From positions 1,442,554 through 1,476,380 of the forward strand of contig NW_019091387.1 in the NCBI RefSeq assembly GCF_001949145.1: 33,827 nucleotides of DNA, read 5' to 3'. This DNA is from Acanthaster planci (lineage: Eukaryota; Echinodermata; Asteroidea; Valvatida; Acanthasteridae). The translations under genes and the position numbers were made by a program. Positions 29,465 through 33,827 of the stretch are shown here, in pieces; the first letter of the stretch is position 1; each line of letters starts with the position of its first letter. The notes below the pieces were generated by a model. It was not told the origin of the DNA. It worked only from the letters and a program-made list of their open reading frames with translations, and searched no databases.

Positions 29465-29720
29465 GTAGAAAACCTTGACGAATGGCTGGACCCAGAAACT
29501 CAGTCGATGTTATTGACGGTAGCAAGAGGTCCAATGGGCCAAACACGAAGAAACCTTATTTGAAATTGGAATTAAAGAAAAAATTGCCTCGCACCATCTC
29601 TCCGACTTGAATTACTCCACCACTGAATTCTGTGAAACAAAGTTCCGACGCCGACATATTTGGGTTTGGGTGACTAGCGCAGTATTTAGCGAAGACGGCG
29701 AAACAACCATCAGCGCTTAG
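29465..29720 (+). pseudogene. Frameshifted coding-like remnant, unidentified
   Basis: One frame from 29465 reads VENLDEWLDPETQSMLLTV and on to ARGPMGQTRRNLI before a stop. A shifted frame then gives QWAKHEETLFEIGIKEKI and continues open, with WVWVTSAVF, to a TAG at 29718-29720. Codon usage looks coding in each part and a single frame change near 29530 would join them. No start codon or good splice site frames it. I do not recognise the family. It could be chance, an old transposon gene or an exon of an unseen gene. Confidence 0.25.
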
Positions 29721-29854
29721 CAAATATTTCTACAGATATTTTTATGAAAGTTATGTAAAAATTCACTCTTCCAAACAAGGTTTTCATAACGGAAACCTAT
29801 CTATAAAGCAGGACCAGGTCAGGAAATATTGCAAGTTAGGAGTTCAAACATTCA

Positions 29855-30073
29855 CACGGACGTAGGAAGGGGGGGGGGGCAGTGGCCCCCTGAAAATACA
29901 GTGGGGGGACGGTTCCCCGTAAAAAGTTCTGTCATTTGCATTCTTAGGGGAAGTTTTAAAGTGGATAGTATTTTTTAGCAGTGTGTGATAATTTTACTTA
30001 GATCACATTGGAAAATGGAAATTTTAATATTCACTTTCAATTAGGATCTTGCAGTTTCTGTCCTTCCTACGCC
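29855..30073 (+). mobile_element. MITE with CAGGCAYGTAGGA ends, copy 2 (diverged)
   Basis: Starts ACGTAGGAAGG with a long G-run and ends CCTTCCTACGCCC. It shares CATTTGCATTCTTNGG, a GTAGTATTT-like block and AGATCACATTGGAAAA with the reverse complement of 22261-22484. It lies between the two genes, about 0.7 kb before the second gene's first coding exon. Confidence 0.55.
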
Positions 30074-30754
30074 CAATGACGACGAGTCCCATTTCGCGCA
30101 GTACGCTAGCGAGCCGCACCGCAGGCTGTGTCGATTTTCTGACGGCTTGGTCTATTTTCTCAGTGTCTCCGCTTATTTCCAATTGCGTGAAGCCATAGAC
30201 CCAGCTCTAGACAACAAAGTCGGATGCAGCTGGTCTCCTTGTCTACATTATCTTAATTTCTTCCTTTTATTTCTACCCTCCCGAGACTCACATAGAAATA
30301 AATCCCACAATGACACACCCTCGAATAAACATGCGTTTTTTTTTTCGAAATCACAAAGTTTGTTCCCCGAATCAATCTATAAGAGAGAGCGTCTCTGAAT
30401 GGGATAGAGCTATCATTTCTTATCCAAAAATAGAAATATCCACAAGCTTCTTTCCTTGAATGTTTAATAGTTGAGGCAAAGTAAGATTGTGTTCACTATG
30501 ACCACTCATTTTAGGGGGCAGTTTCCTCAATAAAAGTTTTATTGAAACATATCCTAATTAATATAATAATAACCAACAGAGGGCAGTAAATCACGTGGGC
30601 AGAGGCCCAGCAGTGGCAGATAGCAGTCTTGTTTCCTTATCAGTGCTAAATAAAACGTACAGGATGTTAACAGGATTACAGACTACCGGCGTTTTAGGAG
30701 GCTTTCGTCGACAACGCGTGAATTTATCAGCACGTTGGCCCATTGGTGAAAATC
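30074..30754 (+). other. Upstream region of the second gene
   Basis: No gene is seen. CpG dinucleotides cluster at 30075-30140 and again at 30690-30725 (GGCGTTTTAGG, TCGTCGACAACGCG), which may mark the promoter and 5' UTR. No TATA box is placed convincingly. Confidence 0.35.
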
Positions 30755-30842
30755 ATGTACAAGTGTAGATCGCTTTTCCAGGGCTTTGCGCCTCTAAGGA
30801 GAAATTTTGTATCCTTAGCGAAGAAAAAAGAGTTGAGTAATG
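30755..30842 (+). CDS. Second gene, exon 1: mitochondrial presequence
   Basis: Twenty-nine codons plus one base before GTAAGT. The ATG follows AAATC (A at -3). The preceding 100 bp contains several CpG dinucleotides and no TATA box, as expected for a housekeeping promoter region. Arg, Lys and Ser dominate and there are no acidic residues before Glu26. Confidence 0.55.
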
Positions 30843-32854
30843 GTAAGTGTGTGTTTTTAAGGATGGAAGAAGGTTAATTCCTTGCTTATCATATCCATTT
30901 CCCAGACGAGTCCTGCTCTCTATCTATCTCCGACGCGTCATGCATGTCCATCATGCCCGTCATGCCAGTTTGAAATTTGCGCATACAAATATTCGCGCAT
31001 CCAACTTTCTCATCGTGAAACTCTTTACCAAAATATGCACTGGATGTTAATTGCTGTTGATGATCGATCGTCACTTTGACGTTGTTCTTTTTGCAGCTAT
31101 GTGCGAATAAACCTTTTTCAGGAAAATTCGTGAAAAATGTCAATAAAGGCTGAGCAAAAAGGTTTACTAAATTACTTTACAGACTAAATACAAAAATGAA
31201 CCAGTAAAATGGATAAATGATCGCTGTTCATTCATGATCGATGTTGGACGTCTGATACAAGCACTAATGAAGACTACAATCAACTTTTGCCAAATATTGA
31301 GGGCGTTATCAAAACAAGGAGCCTGAAAAAAGTACTGTGCAATTTATATTTTTAGATTCCCGTTAGCGACGACGGGCACAGATTCAGTGGCACTGTATAT
31401 TGTTATTTTTTTTCAGAAATACACTTAAAAAGAGAAGTTTTGTCAAAATATCCAGATAAATAACTCATATTTAAGCTAATTATGATTTATATGAAAGATA
31501 AATTCATGTCTTACTGTAACTTCAAATCAAATTGAAAAAAAATTTAAATATAGGAGAATGAAAAAGAGAAAGTGATGGGAAGACAAGTGATTGCAAATAA
31601 AAGTGTTTTTTCCTAAAACTGTATCACTAAACCAAAGTACTTAATGCAAAAAATGATTCCTCATTTAAGAGACATTAACTGGCAGATTTTCAGAAGTAAG
31701 GCATTACTGATACCCTGTTAAGTCATGTTTGCAACGTATGTGTGCGAATTATGGTGACGTAGTTTTTACTACAGCCGATCCAACTCATTTGCAGATGACG
31801 TTCCTGTTGCTTCGTTGACATCTGATGTTATTCATATTATTCCATGTAGAATTTTGGTCAAACTTTTAAATACTGAAAATGAAGCCATAAAAATTTTAGT
31901 TTATTTAAGAATAAATTTAGATCAAAGTACTCAGTGCCTGAATTATGGTGACTCATAGGCCTACTCAGTTCCTAGATACAGTGTATAGGGGGTCTGCATG
32001 GAGCGCCCTCGCAGAGGACATTTGTTAGATTTATTTAGACCCTATACTGTCAACAGTATAGGGTCTGCTCAAAAATATCATACAGGAGCAAAGACCTGTC
32101 CTCTGTGAGGGCGCCCCATGCAGCCCCTCTATTGCGGTAAGTAACACTGGTAATTAATATATCACAATCTGCTTGTTGGAAATTTTGAGTTTTACATCGC
32201 CAATAAGCTGTTAATCGGCAGTATTCACCCAGGTAATCAATTCATGTAACTTGTTGCAACTTTTTGGTACGTTTCAGTATTTCTACATTTTTCCTTGCTC
32301 AAGTCTCTACTCCATGTGACTTGGAGCTATTGTTTATGTGGGGTTGTAATTATGGTAGTACTACATGTTTTAATTGAGATTTGCAGTAAATGATCCATTG
32401 ATGCAAACTCTTCTCAGTTACATTTTTCCTGTTAGAGTAACCTTTGAGGTACCTATAGCTCTGGACATCAGTTTAACAGAAGTTTTCAGACCATGAGACC
32501 AAGTACTTCTGGTAAATTCTGCCAGTTGTGAACGACATGAGGAATGGAGGAAGTTGGGACATTTTATTTGAACTTCACCAACTGGAGTTGGGTTAGCCCA
32601 ACTGCAGCACTACAGTTGCGGATTGTGATCATCTCAACTTTAGTTCTGGCAGATTCACCGATTCACTTCAATATGTAACCACCACTGATGACCTTTTTAT
32701 CCCTTTCTTTCCAGTGTTTCTTGTGGTACCCAGTAAACCTACCAGACTCACCCCAAGGAGGTTGATGGCCACAGAGCCAGTGGAAGGAGTCGGAAATTAC
32801 GGCACTGTGCTGATAATTGGAAGTGTCGTAGGATTGATTGGGGTCTCAGTTTAT
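30755..32854 (+). CDS. N-terminal exons of a mitochondrial inner-membrane protein, tentatively AIFM1-like (partial)
   Basis: Join of 30755-30842 and 32715-32854, continuing past a GTAAGT donor to exons outside the window. The first 29 codons (MYKCRSLFQGFAPLRRNFVS and on) are basic and free of acidic residues until Glu26, a typical mitochondrial presequence. Exon 2 adds a basic stretch with RRLMA, then GNYGTVLIIGSVVGLIGVSVY, a membrane segment at about residues 58-76. AIFM1 has the same order (Met-aromatic-basic-Cys start, long presequence, RQMA, then a glycine-containing membrane anchor) and, as I recall, similar first two exons. The FAD/NAD oxidoreductase domain that would settle it is not in the window. 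Other single-pass inner-membrane proteins remain possible. Confidence 0.45.
30843..32714 (+). other. Intron 1 of the second gene
   Basis: About 1.9 kb, AT-rich, with the foldback repeat at 31983-32133. In AIFM1 genes an alternative second exon can occur here; I looked for a second exon-like segment and found none I could support. Confidence 0.5.
31983..32133. repeat. Long foldback repeat in intron 1 of the second gene
   Basis: Outer arms GGGGGTCTGCATGGAGCGCC and GGCGCCCCATGCAGCCCC pair, as do CTCGCAGAGGACA and TGTCCTCTGTGAG. The centre is a perfect hairpin, AGACCCTATACTG, TCAA, CAGTATAGGGTCT. Probably a MITE, although no target duplication is clear. Confidence 0.65.
32715..32854 (+). CDS. 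Second gene, exon 2: presequence end and membrane anchor
   Basis: 140 nt after the strong acceptor CCCTTTCTTTCCAG. With the one base from exon 1 it gives 47 codons and ends in phase 0 at GTAAGT. It encodes a basic segment (SKPTRLTPRRLMA), a short acidic/Gly hinge and a hydrophobic helix. A frame also runs on through the donor, but the splice sites are good. Confidence 0.6.
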
Positions 32855-33426
32855 GTAAGTTACCATTGTCCGAGTAGCTGTCACCTCAGGGTATGGATTG
32901 TCCTTGTAATTAGTGGCTTTTATTTCAGTGTAGAAATTGCAGAACCCTATAAAATATACCACATACTAAAAGTTTGTAAATGAAATTTAAAAAAAGGCTT
33001 CTTTATAGTTAAATTTAGATTCATCTCGTAAATTATGAATAAGTTTAGTTTAGTTTACTCCTGTGAAAAGAGTTTGGTGGATATTTTTATTTATTTTTGT
33101 AAAAGTGACATCTTTTGACTGTTCTTGGTGAACTTCAAATTATTAACACAGTTTGCTAAATTAGAGAAGAACTTCTCTACAAAGCAATTTAGAATTTGTC
33201 CAAAGTCAGATCTCAAGTTTCATCAAACATAAATATCCCTAGGCATGAACAGTGCTAAAAAGGCAGGCATTTGTTGCTTTTTTAATAGCCAATGATTGAC
33301 AAGACCTGTTGACTGGTAATGGAATTATGTGGACAAAATCAGTGCTTTGCATACGTGCAGGAGAGAGACAACCTTCCAGCAGGTTTTTAGGAACCTACAT
33401 TGTTCATAGATTAATTGAGGGACTGA
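32855..33426 (+). other. Start of intron 2 of the second gene
   Basis: Intron sequence after the GTAAGT donor, running to the left-truncated F1 MITE at 33427 and on to the window end (33676-33827). No third exon is seen. Confidence 0.45.
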
Positions 33427-33675
33427 ATGAATTGGGGCAAGCTTTTGCTCAGTTAAGAGATGCCTGGCAACAATACACTGTTTTCAATGGAAAAGAAGGG
33501 CACAAAGGAACCAGTCCATTCCAGAGATGGTAGTCGCTGTGCAAAAGGTTGCCCTGAATCATGAGGTATAGCAACAGTGTCTTTAGTCTGAGGAATCCAA
33601 ATTGTTATGTTTATGTGCAATCAGATAACTCAGTGTACCAGATTTTATTCAAATTTAATTTGCAAAAGGCTTATT
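33427..33675. mobile_element. Foldback MITE, family F1, copy 3 (left-truncated)
   Basis: Matches copies 1 and 2 from GGGGCAAGCTTTTGCT through AGTCCATTCCAGAGATGG to the right end TTGCAAAAGGCTTATT. The left terminal repeat is missing or too diverged to see. It lies in intron 2 of the second gene. Confidence 0.7.
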
Positions 33676-33827
33676 GCAATGCCCAGATACATGTAGTTAC
33701 CATTTGGATTGGTGCCTACTTGTAGATCACATATGTGGATTGCATGAGTTTCTGACGGCAGAATTATCAATACCTGACCATGCCAACCAGTTCCTTAGAC
33801 AAGTAATTCCCCACTACCCGTGCCAGA

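Noticed and set aside
30147-30398. 83-codon plus-strand open frame before the second gene
   Set aside because: No motif, and its later part runs through a poly-T tract. It does not splice in phase to the exon at 30755.

Overview
This is an animal nuclear genomic window, AT-rich, with GT-AG introns and many non-autonomous DNA transposons. Its best-supported content is one complete plus-strand gene (nine coding exons, 1763-24543, 585 codons plus stop) for a type I membrane receptor of the TNF receptor superfamily. The product has a short signal peptide, three cysteine-rich repeats, a Ser/Thr/Asn-rich stalk, a glycine-zipper transmembrane helix, a long acidic cytoplasmic linker and a C-terminal death domain. 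The cysteine spacing (including a CGYG block and a CGPCxPGY block) and the death-domain sequence look most like the ectodysplasin receptor EDAR. A marine invertebrate, probably a deuterostome such as an amphioxus, hemichordate or echinoderm, is my inference from this receptor, the Penelope-like retroelements and the intron architecture. I cannot name the species.

Layout. 1-333: right part of a foldback MITE that recurs at about 13911-14270 and 33427-33675. 334-1762: no gene seen. 1763-24543: the receptor gene. Intron 2 (about 9.3 kb) is packed with mobile DNA: a pogo-like element (3429-4175), a piggyBac-like element (4731-5130), two Penelope-like retroelement copies in head-to-head inverted orientation (6549 to about 10919) and a foldback MITE whose end lies about 45 bp before exon 3. 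A 19-bp minisatellite starts 5 bp after exon 3. Later introns hold a long hairpin, a second copy of the 3429 pogo-like element, a small TA-flanked MITE 5 bp after it, a 1.1-kb pogo-like element, a GC-ended MITE and an 840-bp element flanked by TTA.

24544 to about 29140 is probably long 3' UTR and downstream sequence, with poly(A) signals at 27723, 28833, 29104 and 29137. It carries a 108-bp duplication, one copy of which is bracketed by 20-bp direct repeats. About 29465-29720 holds a frameshifted, coding-looking remnant that I cannot identify.

30755 to beyond the window end: the first two coding exons of a second plus-strand gene, for a mitochondrially targeted protein with one membrane anchor. 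The 76 residues visible resemble the N-terminus of apoptosis-inducing factor (AIFM1) in layout, but this is a tentative call because no enzymatic domain lies in the window.

Functionally, the receptor would sit at the plasma membrane, bind a TNF-family ligand and recruit a death-domain adaptor (EDARADD-like) and TRAFs. The second product would sit in the inner mitochondrial membrane. No bacterial operon, CRISPR array, tRNA or rRNA was seen.
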